DNA of 62,786 nucleotides, taken from Tepidibacter thalassicus DSM 15285 (GTDB lineage: Bacteria > Bacillota > Clostridia > Peptostreptococcales > Peptostreptococcaceae). Made by a program: the position numbers and the translations under genes. The notes under the pieces are model-generated. The model ran no database searches and had not been told where the DNA came from. It worked only from the letters and a program-made list of their open reading frames with translations. The stretch lies in assembly GCF_900129915.1 (NCBI RefSeq), contig NZ_FQXH01000013.1:1-62786 (forward strand). The letters are read 5' to 3'. Shown here piece by piece: positions 9,183 through 18,595 of this stretch; the first letter of the stretch is position 1; the number at the start of each line of letters is the position of its first letter.

Positions 9183-10451
9183 ATGTCTGAAACCATTATA
9201 GCATTAATTATATTTATAGCAACATACACATTTATTATTTCAGAAAAAATAGATAGAACAGCTATATCTTTTTTAGGAGCATCATTGTTAATTTTATTTG
9301 GAATTTTAACAGAAGAAGAAGCTCTTCATTTTATTGATTTTAACACAATAGGATTATTAGTAGGTATGATGATTATAGTAAATATACTAAAAAGTACAGG
9401 ACTATTTCAATATATAGCTATAAAATCAGCTAAAATTTCAAAAGGAGATCCTCTAAAAATAATGATTATTTTCTGTTTTGTAACAGCAATCCTATCTGCA
9501 TTTTTGGATAACGTTACCACAGTGCTTTTAATAGCGCCTGTAACCCTTGTCATAACAGATACTCTCAATTTAAATCCTATACCTTTCTTAATACCTCAAA
9601 TACTTTCTTCTAACATTGGAGGTACTGCAACTCTCATTGGAGATCCTCCAAATATAATGATTGGAAGTTCTGCAAATATTGGATTTTTGCATTTTATATT
9701 AAACACAGGTCCTATATCTCTTATAATACTAATAATTACAGTATATTTGTTTAAATTTATGTATAAAAAACAATTAATAGTAGATGAAGAAACAAAGAAA
9801 AAAATATTTAAATTTGATGAAAAACTCGCATTAAAAGATAGAAAACTTCTAATAAAATGTTTAACTGTATTGTTTTTAGTTGTATGTGGTCTCATGACTC
9901 ATCAATATGTAGGACTAGAATCTTCCTCAGTCGCTTTAATAGGAGCTTCTATTATGATGGTAATAAGTAAAGCTAATGTTGAAGAAGTTCTTCATTCAAT
10001 CGAATGGACTACCATATTTTTCTTTATGTTCTTGTTTATACTTGTAGGTGGAATTGAAAAAGTAGGTATTATAGATGAAATTGCACAAGTTATAGTTTCT
10101 TTTGCTAGTGATAACTTAGCTTTAGCAACTATTCTACTTCTTTGGAGTAGCTCTATACTATCTTCATTTTTAGACAATATTCCTTTTGTTGCTACAATGA
10201 TTCCTCTAATAAAAAAAATATCTCTTTTATCTGATATAAATGTAATGCCTCTTTGGTGGGCTTTATCTCTCGGAGCATGCCTTGGAGGAAATGGAAGTTT
10301 AATAGGAGCATCAGCAAACGTTATAGTAGCGGGAATACTAAAGAAAAATAATCACAGTATATCTTTTATTGAGTATTTAAAAATAGGTTTTCCTTTGATG
10401 ATTTTATCTATTATATTAAGTACAATTTATCTCATAGCTTTTTATATTTAA
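9183..10451 (+). CDS. ArsB/NhaD (ion transporter superfamily) permease
   Basis: This 422-residue membrane protein has about 11 hydrophobic helices and the internally repeated signatures of the ArsB/NhaD/CitM group. The first half has DNVTTVLLIAPVT and GGTATLIGDPPNIMIGSSA; the second half has DNIPFVATMIPL and GGNGSLIGASANVIVAGI. Family members move arsenite, sodium/protons or di- and tricarboxylates across the inner membrane. No arsenic genes are nearby, so the substrate is not predicted. AAAGGAG precedes the ATG. It is a single gene bounded by an inverted repeat upstream and a bidirectional terminator downstream. Confidence 0.85.
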   Translation: MSETIIALIIFIATYTFIISEKIDRTAISFLGASLLILFGILTEEEALHFIDFNTIGLLVGMMIIVNILKSTGLFQYIAIKSAKISKGDPLKIMIIFCFVTAILSAFLDNVTTVLLIAPVTLVITDTLNLNPIPFLIPQILSSNIGGTATLIGDPPNIMIGSSANIGFLHFILNTGPISLIILIITVYLFKFMYKKQLIVDEETKKKIFKFDEKLALKDRKLLIKCLTVLFLVVCGLMTHQYVGLESSSVALIGASIMMVISKANVEEVLHSIEWTTIFFFMFLFILVGGIEKVGIIDEIAQVIVSFASDNLALATILLLWSSSILSSFLDNIPFVATMIPLIKKISLLSDINVMPLWWALSLGACLGGNGSLIGASANVIVAGILKKNNHSISFIEYLKIGFPLMILSIILSTIYLIAFYI

Positions 10452-10452
10452 A

Positions 10453-10490
10453 AAGAAAAAATGGCCTAAATATTTAGGTCATTTTTTCTT
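10453..10490. terminator. Bidirectional terminator
   Basis: The arms 10453-10470 and 10473-10490 are complementary over 18 bases with one mismatch (core CCTAAATATTTAGG), flanked by an A-run and a T-run. It separates the plus-strand permease from the convergent UPF0316 gene and overlaps the latter's end. Confidence 0.8.
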
Positions 10491-11009
10491 CATTCTACGT
10501 TTACCTCTAAAATATCCACCTTTTATATTTCTAACATCTGATATTGTTATAAAAGCATCTTTATCATATTTATCTACACACACTTCAAAACTTGGAAGGT
10601 CTTTTCTGTCCAATACTACATTTAATATGTGTATTTTGCCTTCTCTTCCACTTCCTTCTGTAACTGTTACCCCAAAATTTTTTTCTCTTAAATAATTAGA
10701 AAATCCTTCTATATCTTTTTTAGTGATAATTTGTGCAACTAAAGTTCCTATTGCCATTTTTTCTTCTATCAATATTCCTACATAATTTCCCGCAGCAAAT
10801 CCTAAAGCGTAAGATAATATATTTCCTATATTATCCATATTGCTCAAGACTTTATTTATCGCCAATATATATATAATTATTTCTACAAACCCAATCAAAG
10901 CTGCTACAAACTTTCTCCCCTTTACAACCATTATAGTTCTAACAGTTGCCATAGATACATCTGTGCATCTTGCAGCAAATATAAACAGGTAACCCCAAAT
11001 ATAATCCAT
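10479..11009 (-). CDS. UPF0316 / DUF2179 membrane protein (YebE-like)
   Basis: This 176-residue protein has three N-terminal membrane helices (from MDYIWGYLFIFAARCTD) matching DUF5698. A soluble C-terminal DUF2179 domain carries the GREGKIHILNVVLDRKDL stretch. This is the UPF0316 architecture, widespread in Firmicutes and without an established function. It is followed upstream on the same strand by the phosphodiesterase gene with only 11 bases between, so they are probably co-transcribed. Confidence 0.85.
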   Translation of the reverse strand: MDYIWGYLFIFAARCTDVSMATVRTIMVVKGRKFVAALIGFVEIIIYILAINKVLSNMDNIGNILSYALGFAAGNYVGILIEEKMAIGTLVAQIITKKDIEGFSNYLREKNFGVTVTEGSGREGKIHILNVVLDRKDLPSFEVCVDKYDKDAFITISDVRNIKGGYFRGKRRMKKK

Positions 11010-11020
11010 ATCAATACTCC

Positions 11021-11491
11021 TTACAAATAAATATCTTCAATATCAATATTTCCTTTTTCAATATTTATAATAAAAAAACTTTTTTTAGTTGTTCCTCTTG
11101 GAAGCGATATGCTTCCTGGATTTAAAAACAGTATATTATTTTCTTTTAAATTAAGTTGAGTATGAGTGTGTCCAAATACAACTATATCTACTCCTAATTC
11201 CAAAGCTCTTTTTTTAATACTTCTCAAGCCATATTTAACATCGTATTTATGTCCATGGCATAAAAATATATTAAAATCCTCCACTTTAAATACAATTTCA
11301 TCTTCAACATCTTCAAAATCACAATTTCCCTTAACACCTATAGTATTTACTCCTGTCATTTTATAAATATATCTTGAATCAAAAAAATTATCTCCCGTAT
11401 GAAGTATTAAATCGCATTCCCTTAAATAATCTATTGCTTTATCTATATACTTAAAATTCCTATGAGTATCACCTATTACACCTATCTTCAT
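11021..11491 (-). CDS. YfcE/MJ0936-family metallophosphodiesterase
   Basis: This 156-residue calcineurin-like phosphoesterase has the metal-binding series GDTHRN (7-12), HTGDNF, GNCDFE, CHGHKYDV and FGHTHTQ in order. Small enzymes of this family hydrolyse phosphodiesters in vitro; the cellular substrate is unclear. It begins 2 bases after the rph-rdgB fusion, as is common in Clostridia, where it follows the XTP pyrophosphatase gene. Confidence 0.92.
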   Translation of the reverse strand: MKIGVIGDTHRNFKYIDKAIDYLRECDLILHTGDNFFDSRYIYKMTGVNTIGVKGNCDFEDVEDEIVFKVEDFNIFLCHGHKYDVKYGLRSIKKRALELGVDIVVFGHTHTQLNLKENNILFLNPGSISLPRGTTKKSFFIINIEKGNIDIEDIYL

Positions 11492-11493
11492 TA

Positions 11494-12843
11494 TTATTTA
11501 AACCTCTTTTCAAACTCTTGTTTCATTTTTTCTAAAGCATTCGCTCTATGACTTATTTTATTTTTAACTTCACCTGGAAGTTCTCCAAAAGTCTTATTGT
11601 ATTTATCTACTATAAACAATGGATCGTATCCAAATCCATTACTTCCTTTTTCTTCAAATCCTATTTTTCCTTCAATTGTTCCTCTCACTGTAAATTCTTC
11701 ATTATTTGGAAATACAACTGCAATACAAGACACAAATCTAGCAGTTCTTTGACTCATGTTAACATTACTTAACATTTTCAAAAGTTTTTCATTATTTTCC
11801 TTATCCGTAGCATTTTCACCAGCAAATCTAGACGAATATATTCCAGGCTTTCCTCCTATCGCATCTACCATAAGCCCTGAATCATCTGCTATTGTTATTT
11901 TTCCAGTTCTATTTGCCACTTCTCTTGCTTTAATTAAAGCATTTTCTTCAAATGTAGCTCCATTTTCATCTATTTCAATTCCATTAAGTCCTACATCTTT
12001 CATAGAAAGTATTTCTAAATCAAAATCCTTTAATATTTTTCCTATTTCTTCAAGTTTATGAGAATTAGAAGTTGCAATAACTACTTGTGGTTTTGTTCCT
12101 AATATCAAATCTGAAATTTGACCTAAAGCTCTTTTTTGAGCATCTATTAACATTCTATTTCCCTTTTCTCCTAATTCTAAAAGATCATATAACTGCTCTT
12201 TTGTAAATGGAAATTCTTCTCCTGTTCCCTGAACTTCTACAAATTCTCCTTTATCTGTCATTACTATATTCATATCTACTTGAGCATTTGAATCTTCTTC
12301 ATAACAAAGATCAAGTATATTCTCACCATTAAGAATACCTACACTTACAGCAGATACAAACGACTTTATAGGAATTTTATCAATGAGTTTTTGTCTGTAA
12401 AGTTTATATAAAGCATCAGCCATGGCAACAAATGCACCTGTTATTGATGCAGTTCTAGTTCCACCATCAGCCTGAATAACATCACAATCTATCCATATAG
12501 TTCTTTCTCCTAAAGCATCGAGATTTATTACTGATCTTAAAGCTCTTCCTATAAGTCTTTGAATTTCCTGTGTTCTTCCATCTACTTTTCCCCTTGAAGA
12601 CTCTCTTACTTTCCTTTGATGAGTAGACCTTGGAAGCATTGAATATTCTGCTGTAATCCACCCTGTACCACTGTTTTTTAAAAACGGAGGAACTCTATCT
12701 TCAATAGATGCATTACACAATACTTTCGTATCTCCCATCTCTATTAAAACAGAACCTTCTGCGTATTTAGTATAATCTCTTATTATTCTTATATTTCTAA
12801 TTTCATCATTTTTTCTTCCATCTAATCTATTCAAAAAAACCAT
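11494..12843 (-). CDS. rph-rdgB: RNase PH fused to XTP/dITP diphosphatase
   Basis: This 449-residue fusion joins two usually separate enzymes. Residues about 1-245 are RNase PH, a phosphorolytic 3'-5' exoribonuclease for tRNA maturation ([20 protein letters not shown], then [19 protein letters not shown]). Residues about 253-449 are the Ham1/RdgB pyrophosphatase that removes non-canonical purine triphosphates ([49 protein letters not shown]). Both halves keep their active-site motifs. The fusion is known in some Clostridia and the bridge is very short, so it is a true single ORF, not a sequencing error. Confidence 0.94.
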   Translation of the reverse strand: MVFLNRLDGRKNDEIRNIRIIRDYTKYAEGSVLIEMGDTKVLCNASIEDRVPPFLKNSGTGWITAEYSMLPRSTHQRKVRESSRGKVDGRTQEIQRLIGRALRSVINLDALGERTIWIDCDVIQADGGTRTASITGAFVAMADALYKLYRQKLIDKIPIKSFVSAVSVGILNGENILDLCYEEDSNAQVDMNIVMTDKGEFVEVQGTGEEFPFTKEQLYDLLELGEKGNRMLIDAQKRALGQISDLILGTKPQVVIATSNSHKLEEIGKILKDFDLEILSMKDVGLNGIEIDENGATFEENALIKAREVANRTGKITIADDSGLMVDAIGGKPGIYSSRFAGENATDKENNEKLLKMLSNVNMSQRTARFVSCIAVVFPNNEEFTVRGTIEGKIGFEEKGSNGFGYDPLFIVDKYNKTFGELPGEVKNKISHRANALEKMKQEFEKRFK

Positions 12844-12914
12844 CCTTTCTATTAATGACTATACTTTATTATTATACAATAAATGCCATATTATGAACAA
12901 AAATTTTTTTACTA

Positions 12915-12947
12915 GATAAAAATAAGGAAGAGCAATTCTACTCTCCC
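12915..12947 (-). terminator. Terminator of the amidase gene
   Basis: On the minus strand GGGAGAG (12947-12941) pairs with CTCTTCC (12932-12926) around an 8-base loop and is followed by TTATTTTTAT. It overlaps the stop codon of the amidase gene. Confidence 0.7.
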
Positions 12948-14977
12948 TTTTCTTCTAAATACCTTTCTATCCCTTTATATATACCTTCAACTAATTTATA
13001 TTGATATTCAGGTGATTTCAACAATTCTAATTCATAGCTATTAGTTAAAAATCCACATTCAACTAAAACAGCTGGCATTTGTGTATACTTAATTACAACT
13101 AAATTAGGTCTTTTTACTATTTTTCTGTCAACTGCATTTGTCTCTTTTAACAATTCTTCTTGTATCAATTTAGCAAAACTTTCATTATCCCTTCCATTTG
13201 CATATTCTCCATCATTAGGATAATAAAGAGTTTGTATTCCATGTATATCAGTTTTACCAACTGCATTTATGTGTATACTTACAAAAATATCAGCTTTACT
13301 TTCATTCGCCAAATCAGTTCTTTCTCTTAATTTTATATACGTATCTGTATCTCTTGTCATTATCGTATCGTACCCATTTTCTTTTAATTTTTCATCGAGC
13401 TTTTTTGATATTTCAAGAGTTAAATCCTTTTCTTTAGTTCTATCTATAGGAGATATAGCTCCCGGATCATCTCCGCCATGGCCTGCATCTATAACAATTA
13501 AATATTTTCCACTCTCAATATGTCTTTGTTTGAAAAACTTAATCTCAATATCTTTATCTTCTCCATATTTTAATATATCAAATAATACATCATCTTTAAG
13601 CTTTACATCAATATAAGTGTACTCAGAAGACTTATCTACTTCTATATTTTCCACATATTCATCATCTATATTTATATCTTCATCATCTAAATCTACATAT
13701 TCATTTTTCACTTTAATTTTTATTTTATTAAACCATTCATCATAATCTATATCTTCAGCTTTCTCCTCAGAGTTTTGAACAATTGTAAATACAGAACTAT
13801 TTCTATTTAATTTATACATTAAATTTTCATTTTCTATATTTAAAAAATTAAATAATATTTTTAAATCATTTTCTTCTTCTAAAATTTCAACACTTTTTTC
13901 ATACTCATCTATATTTATATCTTCATTTAAATTTAAAACTAGTCTAGTTTTTTCATCATCTTTATAATAATAAGCTTTATAACTCTTTACATAATTTTCT
14001 TCTAATTCTTTTTCTATCAAATCATCATCTTCTAATTTTAATTTAGTATAATATAAGTCAATTACAAGCCTATTTGGATTTTTTAAATAAAAACTTTTAT
14101 AATCAGTTTTTATATCTCTTTTAATAATAAAATTCTCTTTATCATCAACTTTTTCAAATTTAAATTCAGCAAAATTATCATCTAAATCAAATTTTATTAT
14201 TATCTCATTATCTTCTTGATCTATATCATAATCTAACATATATTTCAAATCTACAACTACTCTGGCTTCTAAAGGTTCTTCTTTAAATTGAGAGATTCTC
14301 ACTCCACTTATCAAAGGTCCTAATCCTTCATATTTATCTTTCAAAGTTTCTATCTTAGTATTTTCTAAATCTATTACTAATCTATCTGGATTTACCAAAA
14401 CTACATCTTTATAAGATGTTTTATCGCTCATTTTCAACCTAACTTCATCACTTTTTATTTTGACATCATTCAATTTCACATAATTCTTTTCTTCATTTTT
14501 ATTTTCAAGAAGTACTACTCTGTTTATATCATCCCAATCTACATTTACCCCTAATTGTTCAGAAACAAACCTAACCGGAACCATAGTTCTATCACTGACT
14601 AGTTTTGCAGGAACATTATCAGGAAGTATATATTCTTTCCCATTTACATCTGCCTTATAACTGTCTATTTTTAAAATTATCTCTTTATCTTCCTTATTAA
14701 TATGTACCTTGTATTCTTCTTGATCCCATGTTACTTCTGCCCCTAAATTTTCCGATATAAGCCTTACAGGAACTAAAGTTCTATCATTTAATATAATAGG
14801 AGGAACATCCCCATTTAGAAATTCACCATCAAGCTTTACTTTTATAACAGGAAGTTTAACAATTTTGCCATCTACAACAAATTCTTTTTTATCTATTTTT
14901 TCTTCTGCAAAACTTGTACTAAAAATTAAAGAAACTATTAGTATAAAAAAAGTAATTATATAACCCAATCTTTTCAT
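12938..14977 (-). CDS. Secreted N-acetylmuramoyl-L-alanine amidase with stalk-like N-terminal repeats
   Basis: This 679-residue exported cell-wall hydrolase cuts the amide bond between MurNAc and the stem peptide. Residues 1-24 are a signal peptide ending SFAEE. Two copper-amine-oxidase-N-type repeats follow (DRTLVPVRLISENLGAEVTW and DRTMVPVRFVSEQLGVNVDW). Two AMIN-like beta domains come next, each with a PDRLVIDLENT / PNRLVIDLYYT core, then a strongly acidic linker around residues 410-460. The C-terminal Amidase_3 domain has the zinc ligands in IDAGHGGDDPG, the DIFVSIHINAV motif and the catalytic Glu in VLVECGFLTN. It stands alone with its own promoter. Confidence 0.93.
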   Translation of the reverse strand: MKRLGYIITFFILIVSLIFSTSFAEEKIDKKEFVVDGKIVKLPVIKVKLDGEFLNGDVPPIILNDRTLVPVRLISENLGAEVTWDQEEYKVHINKEDKEIILKIDSYKADVNGKEYILPDNVPAKLVSDRTMVPVRFVSEQLGVNVDWDDINRVVLLENKNEEKNYVKLNDVKIKSDEVRLKMSDKTSYKDVVLVNPDRLVIDLENTKIETLKDKYEGLGPLISGVRISQFKEEPLEARVVVDLKYMLDYDIDQEDNEIIIKFDLDDNFAEFKFEKVDDKENFIIKRDIKTDYKSFYLKNPNRLVIDLYYTKLKLEDDDLIEKELEENYVKSYKAYYYKDDEKTRLVLNLNEDINIDEYEKSVEILEEENDLKILFNFLNIENENLMYKLNRNSSVFTIVQNSEEKAEDIDYDEWFNKIKIKVKNEYVDLDDEDINIDDEYVENIEVDKSSEYTYIDVKLKDDVLFDILKYGEDKDIEIKFFKQRHIESGKYLIVIDAGHGGDDPGAISPIDRTKEKDLTLEISKKLDEKLKENGYDTIMTRDTDTYIKLRERTDLANESKADIFVSIHINAVGKTDIHGIQTLYYPNDGEYANGRDNESFAKLIQEELLKETNAVDRKIVKRPNLVVIKYTQMPAVLVECGFLTNSYELELLKSPEYQYKLVEGIYKGIERYLEEKGE

Positions 14978-15014
14978 CCAAATTCCTCCTATTAACTTTC
15001 TACATCTTATTTTA

Positions 15015-15044
15015 AGAATATCATTTGTTAAAATATAGTGTCAA
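15015..15044 (-). promoter_or_regulatory. Promoter of the amidase gene
   Basis: On the minus strand a perfect TTGACA (15044-15039) and TATTCT (15020-15015) are 18 bases apart, 38 bases before the amidase ATG. Confidence 0.6.
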
Positions 15045-15076
15045 CTCAACTCAATATTTGTAAATTAATTGTAACA

Positions 15077-16063
15077 TTAAATAACTTTATATAATTCATC
15101 ACTTTCAGGAGGAACTATTTCTTCTTCAAACTCACTACTAATTAAAACTTTTTTATTACATCTATTAAATTCTCCTATTATACAAAATTCTATATTTTCT
15201 TTTTCAAATTCACATTTTAATTTATTTAACTTACATTTATCAACTCCAATTATCATAGAACCACTGGATATAAGCCTTAATGGGTTTATATTAAAATGAT
15301 TACATACAACACTTGTACTATTGTTTATTTTTATTTTATCTTCATAAATAACACATCCCAAATTATAAAGAGTACACATTTCCCAAATTGCCCCCAATAC
15401 TCCACCTTCAGTTACATCATGCATACAACTTACCCCTATTTTACCTGCTATAATCCCTTCTTTTACAACACTTATTTTATCAAGCAAAGATTTACCTTCA
15501 TTTATTATTTTTTCACCGTATAAATTCTTTAACTCATCCTCTTTTTCAAAACATATAATACCTGTTCCTTCAATCCCTGCACCTTTCGTCAGTACAATCA
15601 CATCGCCTTCCCTAGGGATATTTTTATTTAATATATTTCTCTTTAACTGCTTTCCTATTCCAGTTGATGATATAACAATCCTGTTTACTGCACTTGTTAT
15701 TTCAGTATGTCCACCTATTATATCTACATTTAATTTATCAGCTTCATTAGATGCATCTTCCATTATTTTTTTTATTTCTTCCTCTTTTGTACCTTTTGGA
15801 GCCATTATAGTAAGCATAATACCTATAGGTTCAACTCCACTAGATGCTATATCATTACACGTTATATGAATAGCGAGTTTTCCTATTTCTTCAGCAGTTC
15901 CAGTTATAGGATCTGTACTCATTACACATACATATTCCCCAAAATCTACAACTGCACAATCCTCTCCTATATTGGGTCTAATTAAAACTTCCTTTCTTTT
16001 TTTGTTCAATGTAGAAAAAACAAGTTTTTTAAGTTGTTCTGTTGTTAGTTTGCCAACTTTCAT
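15077..16063 (-). CDS. AIR synthase-related protein (HypE/ThiL-like)
   Basis: This 328-residue protein belongs to the PurM/HypE ATP-binding superfamily. The N-terminal half has RPNIGEDCAVVDFGEYVCVMSTDP and the nucleotide-site segments HITCNDIASSGVEPIG and DIIGGHTEI; the C-terminal half has GKIGVSCMHDVTEGGVLGAIWEM. Canonical HypE ends in a PRIC-type cysteine tail that carries the cyanide ligand of hydrogenase. This one ends SDELYKVI, so it is not a classic HypE, and no hyp or hydrogenase genes are adjacent. Many Clostridia carry such a stand-alone paralogue of unknown role. Confidence 0.85.
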   Translation of the reverse strand: MKVGKLTTEQLKKLVFSTLNKKRKEVLIRPNIGEDCAVVDFGEYVCVMSTDPITGTAEEIGKLAIHITCNDIASSGVEPIGIMLTIMAPKGTKEEEIKKIMEDASNEADKLNVDIIGGHTEITSAVNRIVISSTGIGKQLKRNILNKNIPREGDVIVLTKGAGIEGTGIICFEKEDELKNLYGEKIINEGKSLLDKISVVKEGIIAGKIGVSCMHDVTEGGVLGAIWEMCTLYNLGCVIYEDKIKINNSTSVVCNHFNINPLRLISSGSMIIGVDKCKLNKLKCEFEKENIEFCIIGEFNRCNKKVLISSEFEEEIVPPESDELYKVI

Positions 16064-16127
16064 CTAAATACCCCCTATTTCAACTAATATAGATATTATA
16101 CCATCATAGCAATATTTATAAAAACAA

Positions 16128-16163
16128 AAAACTTTAGGAACAAATTTTTAATCCTAAAGTTTT
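16128..16163 (-). terminator. Terminator of the orphan ART-like gene
   Basis: On the minus strand AAAACTTTAGGA (16163-16152) pairs exactly with TCCTAAAGTTTT (16139-16128), followed by TTTTTTGTTTTT. The stem begins in the stop codon of the gene. Confidence 0.75.
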
Positions 16164-16749
16164 AACTAAAAAATTTTTTAAATTCTTCTAAGCTCATCAT
16201 TTCATGGTCTGAACAAATATACAAAACCTCTATATCATCTTTTGGTATATGATGAAAAATTAATACTTCAGCATCATACCCTTTTTCTAAATCCTTTCTC
16301 AATATTAAATTTTCTTTAAAGCTCAAAGAAGAATTCCAATATTCTTTTAATATCTCCTTTCCTTTATTATTTAAAAAGTTATTGCAAAATTCAAACCCAT
16401 ATATACCTTTCAAAACAAAAGGCTCATAAATTTTATTTGCCAAATTTTCATTTGCAACCCAACACATGTCTTCATTAATTTTTATAGAGAGAACTGCACT
16501 GTGAGAATGAAAATAATGATTTTTTTCAAAATTTAAACTTGCAAATATAGCTTTTTTTCTCTCTACCCAATCTGGTATATTATTTGTCTTAAAATCATCT
16601 ATATAATCGTGAAATCCTTTATATTTCGTATTGTATGTCACCTTATCATTATAATGTATTCCTTTTTCAAGTATATAATCCAAATCTCTTAAAGATACTA
16701 TATGATAAACCCTTTTAGTTTTGATATAATCATCGAACAAAAAATCCAT
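16162..16749 (-). CDS. Unknown protein with ADP-ribosyltransferase-like motifs
   Basis: I do not recognise the family with certainty. The 195-residue protein begins with TKRVYHIVSLRDLDYILEKG (residues 11-30), a pattern like the NAD-binding start of KptA/DarT-type ADP-ribosyltransferase folds (His in strand 1, then a helix ending at Gly). An aromatic segment, KNHYFHSHSAVLSIKI, follows near residues 77-91. It ends with DAEVLIFHHIPKDDIEVLYI, whose Glu161 before a bulky-hydrophobic strand resembles the catalytic Glu of DarT. The inferred triad would be His16, Tyr79 and Glu161. No antitoxin or macrodomain gene is next to it. It has its own terminator and lies between a HypE-like gene and opp. Confidence 0.5.
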   Translation of the reverse strand: MDFLFDDYIKTKRVYHIVSLRDLDYILEKGIHYNDKVTYNTKYKGFHDYIDDFKTNNIPDWVERKKAIFASLNFEKNHYFHSHSAVLSIKINEDMCWVANENLANKIYEPFVLKGIYGFEFCNNFLNNKGKEILKEYWNSSLSFKENLILRKDLEKGYDAEVLIFHHIPKDDIEVLYICSDHEMMSLEEFKKFFS

Positions 16750-16763
16750 ATAATCATCCTTTC

Positions 16764-16800
16764 AAAAAATAAAGAAGGCTTTTAGCCTTCTTTATTTTTT
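16764..16800 (-). terminator. Terminator of the opp operon
   Basis: The arms 16764-16780 and 16784-16800 are perfect 17-base complements (core GAAGGCT/AGCCTTC) with a 3-base loop and flanking A/T runs. It lies directly after the oppA stop codon. Confidence 0.85.
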
Positions 16801-16806
16801 CCTGTT

Positions 16807-18438
16807 TTATTTTTCTATATACGCTTCATCGTAGTAAACAAATCCTAATGGAGATATTCTTACATTTTTCACATAAGATTTTATCATTTCTGGATTAGTA
16901 TAGTAATAAATTGGCATAACTATCATATCTTCCATCATCAAATCTTCTGCTTTGTGCATAAGTTCAAATCTCGCTTTTTCATCAGAAGTAGTTTTTGCTT
17001 CATTTATCAGTTTATCAAATTCTTTATTTTTCCAATGAGCATTATTATTTCCACTTGTTGAATACCACATATCTAAGAATGTCATTGGATCTGTATAATC
17101 TCCTAACCAACCATGTCTAGCTATAACAAAATCTCCTCTATCTCTAGTTTCTTGGAATACTTTCCATTCTTGATTTTGAAGTTTTACTTCTATTCCTAAA
17201 TTCTTTTTCCACATTTCTTGAATAGCTTCTGCTATTGCTTTATGTCCTTCTGAAGTATTGTATATAACTGTTAATTCTGGGAATCCCTTGCCATCTGGAT
17301 ATCCTGCTTCTGCTAATAATTTTTTAGCTTCTTCTACTTGAGCTGTTTCTCTCAATCCATAATCTTTAGCTTTTTTATAAAATTCTTTTCCATCTGGCTC
17401 TTTTATTCCTGGAGCAACAAATGTTAAAGCTGGTTGTTGTCCTGCTTTTGTTATAACTTCAACTATAGCTTTTCTATCTATAGCTAGTGCTAATGCCTTT
17501 CTAACTTTAGGATCATTAACTGGTTCTTTAGTTGTATTAAATACATAGAAGTATGTTCCAAGTTGTGGGAATATTTTAAATTCATCACTTTCTGCTTTAA
17601 GTCTTGGTATTTCTTCACTTGGCATATCATCTATAATGTCAACTTCTCCTGATTCAAATGCAGAAAGAGAAGTTGAAGCTTCTGTCATCATATAAAACTC
17701 TATACCATCAAGTTTTACTCTATCTTTATCGTAGTAATTTTCATTTTTTTCAAGTGCTAATACATTATTGTGATCCCACTTAACAACTTTAAATGGTCCA
17801 TTTGAAATATGAGTTTCTGGATTTAAAGCCCATCCCTCAGGATCTTTCTCAACAACATCCTTTCTAACCGGGAAATATGTTGGAAATGCAGTTAATTCTA
17901 AAAAGTATGGAGTTGGAGCTATAAGTTTAACTTCTAAAGTTTTATCATCTATAGCTTTTACCCCTACTTCATCAGCACTTGCTTCTCCTTTATTGTATTT
18001 TTCACCATTTTTTATATAATACATTTGATAAGCATAATCTGCTGCTGTAGCTGGGTTTAAAACTCTTTTCCAAGCATATTCAAAGTCTTGTGCTTTTACA
18101 GGTTTTCCATCAGACCATTTACAATCTCTTAAATGAAATGTATAAGTAAGTCCATCTTCTGATACTTCATAACTTTCTGCTACCCCTGGAATAGCTTTAT
18201 CATTTTTATCAAGTCTCATAAGTCCTTCAAATGCATTAACTAATATAGTAGCTCCTTCTACCGCTGCATTTAAAGCTGGGTCTATTGTTTCTGGGTCTGA
18301 ATTTATATTGTGTCTTACTATCATTTTTCCAGCAGAACTCTCTCCTCCTGCTTGTTCTTTGTTCTCTTGCTTGCCACATCCAACTAATGATACTAACACT
18401 AGTAGCATCGCAAGAGCTAAAGATAATATCTTTTTCAT
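16807..18438 (-). CDS. oppA: Oligopeptide-binding lipoprotein OppA/DppE
   Basis: This 543-residue family 5 solute-binding lipoprotein captures peptides outside the membrane for the OppBCDF importer. The signal peptide ends in a lipobox LVGC, with Cys21 as the lipidation site. The mature protein has the family signature LTYTFHLRDCKWSDGKPVKA and PATAADYAYQ, and ends with a YYTNPEMIKSYVKNVRISP segment. It is last in the operon, after an unusual AT-rich hairpin, and is followed by a strong terminator. That arrangement suits its need for higher expression than the membrane subunits. Confidence 0.95.
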   Translation of the reverse strand: MKKILSLALAMLLVLVSLVGCGKQENKEQAGGESSAGKMIVRHNINSDPETIDPALNAAVEGATILVNAFEGLMRLDKNDKAIPGVAESYEVSEDGLTYTFHLRDCKWSDGKPVKAQDFEYAWKRVLNPATAADYAYQMYYIKNGEKYNKGEASADEVGVKAIDDKTLEVKLIAPTPYFLELTAFPTYFPVRKDVVEKDPEGWALNPETHISNGPFKVVKWDHNNVLALEKNENYYDKDRVKLDGIEFYMMTEASTSLSAFESGEVDIIDDMPSEEIPRLKAESDEFKIFPQLGTYFYVFNTTKEPVNDPKVRKALALAIDRKAIVEVITKAGQQPALTFVAPGIKEPDGKEFYKKAKDYGLRETAQVEEAKKLLAEAGYPDGKGFPELTVIYNTSEGHKAIAEAIQEMWKKNLGIEVKLQNQEWKVFQETRDRGDFVIARHGWLGDYTDPMTFLDMWYSTSGNNNAHWKNKEFDKLINEAKTTSDEKARFELMHKAEDLMMEDMIVMPIYYYTNPEMIKSYVKNVRISPLGFVYYDEAYIEK

Positions 18439-18497
18439 TAAAAATTCCCTCCTTTTATTTTTTATTTTCTTAAAAGCTAAATTATTTTATGTATTTT

Positions 18498-18537
18498 ATA
18501 TAGAATATATTAATTGTTGCTTATATATATTCTATAT
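18498..18537 (-). promoter_or_regulatory. Inverted repeat between oppF and oppA
   Basis: ATATAGAATATAT (18498-18510) and ATATATTCTATAT (18525-18537) are perfect 13-base arms with a 14-base loop, inside the 157-base gap before oppA. There is no T-run after it. A stem in this position could protect the oppA transcript or hold back part of the read-through. Confidence 0.4.
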
Positions 18538-18595
18538 TTTTAAATTTTAACTTTTTGTTATTTTATCAATTTTCTCAATTTTTTGCAAATGTTTT

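Noticed and set aside
16162..16749. Confident DarTG toxin call
   Set aside because: Only loose motif similarity and no DarG partner, so it is described as a candidate only.
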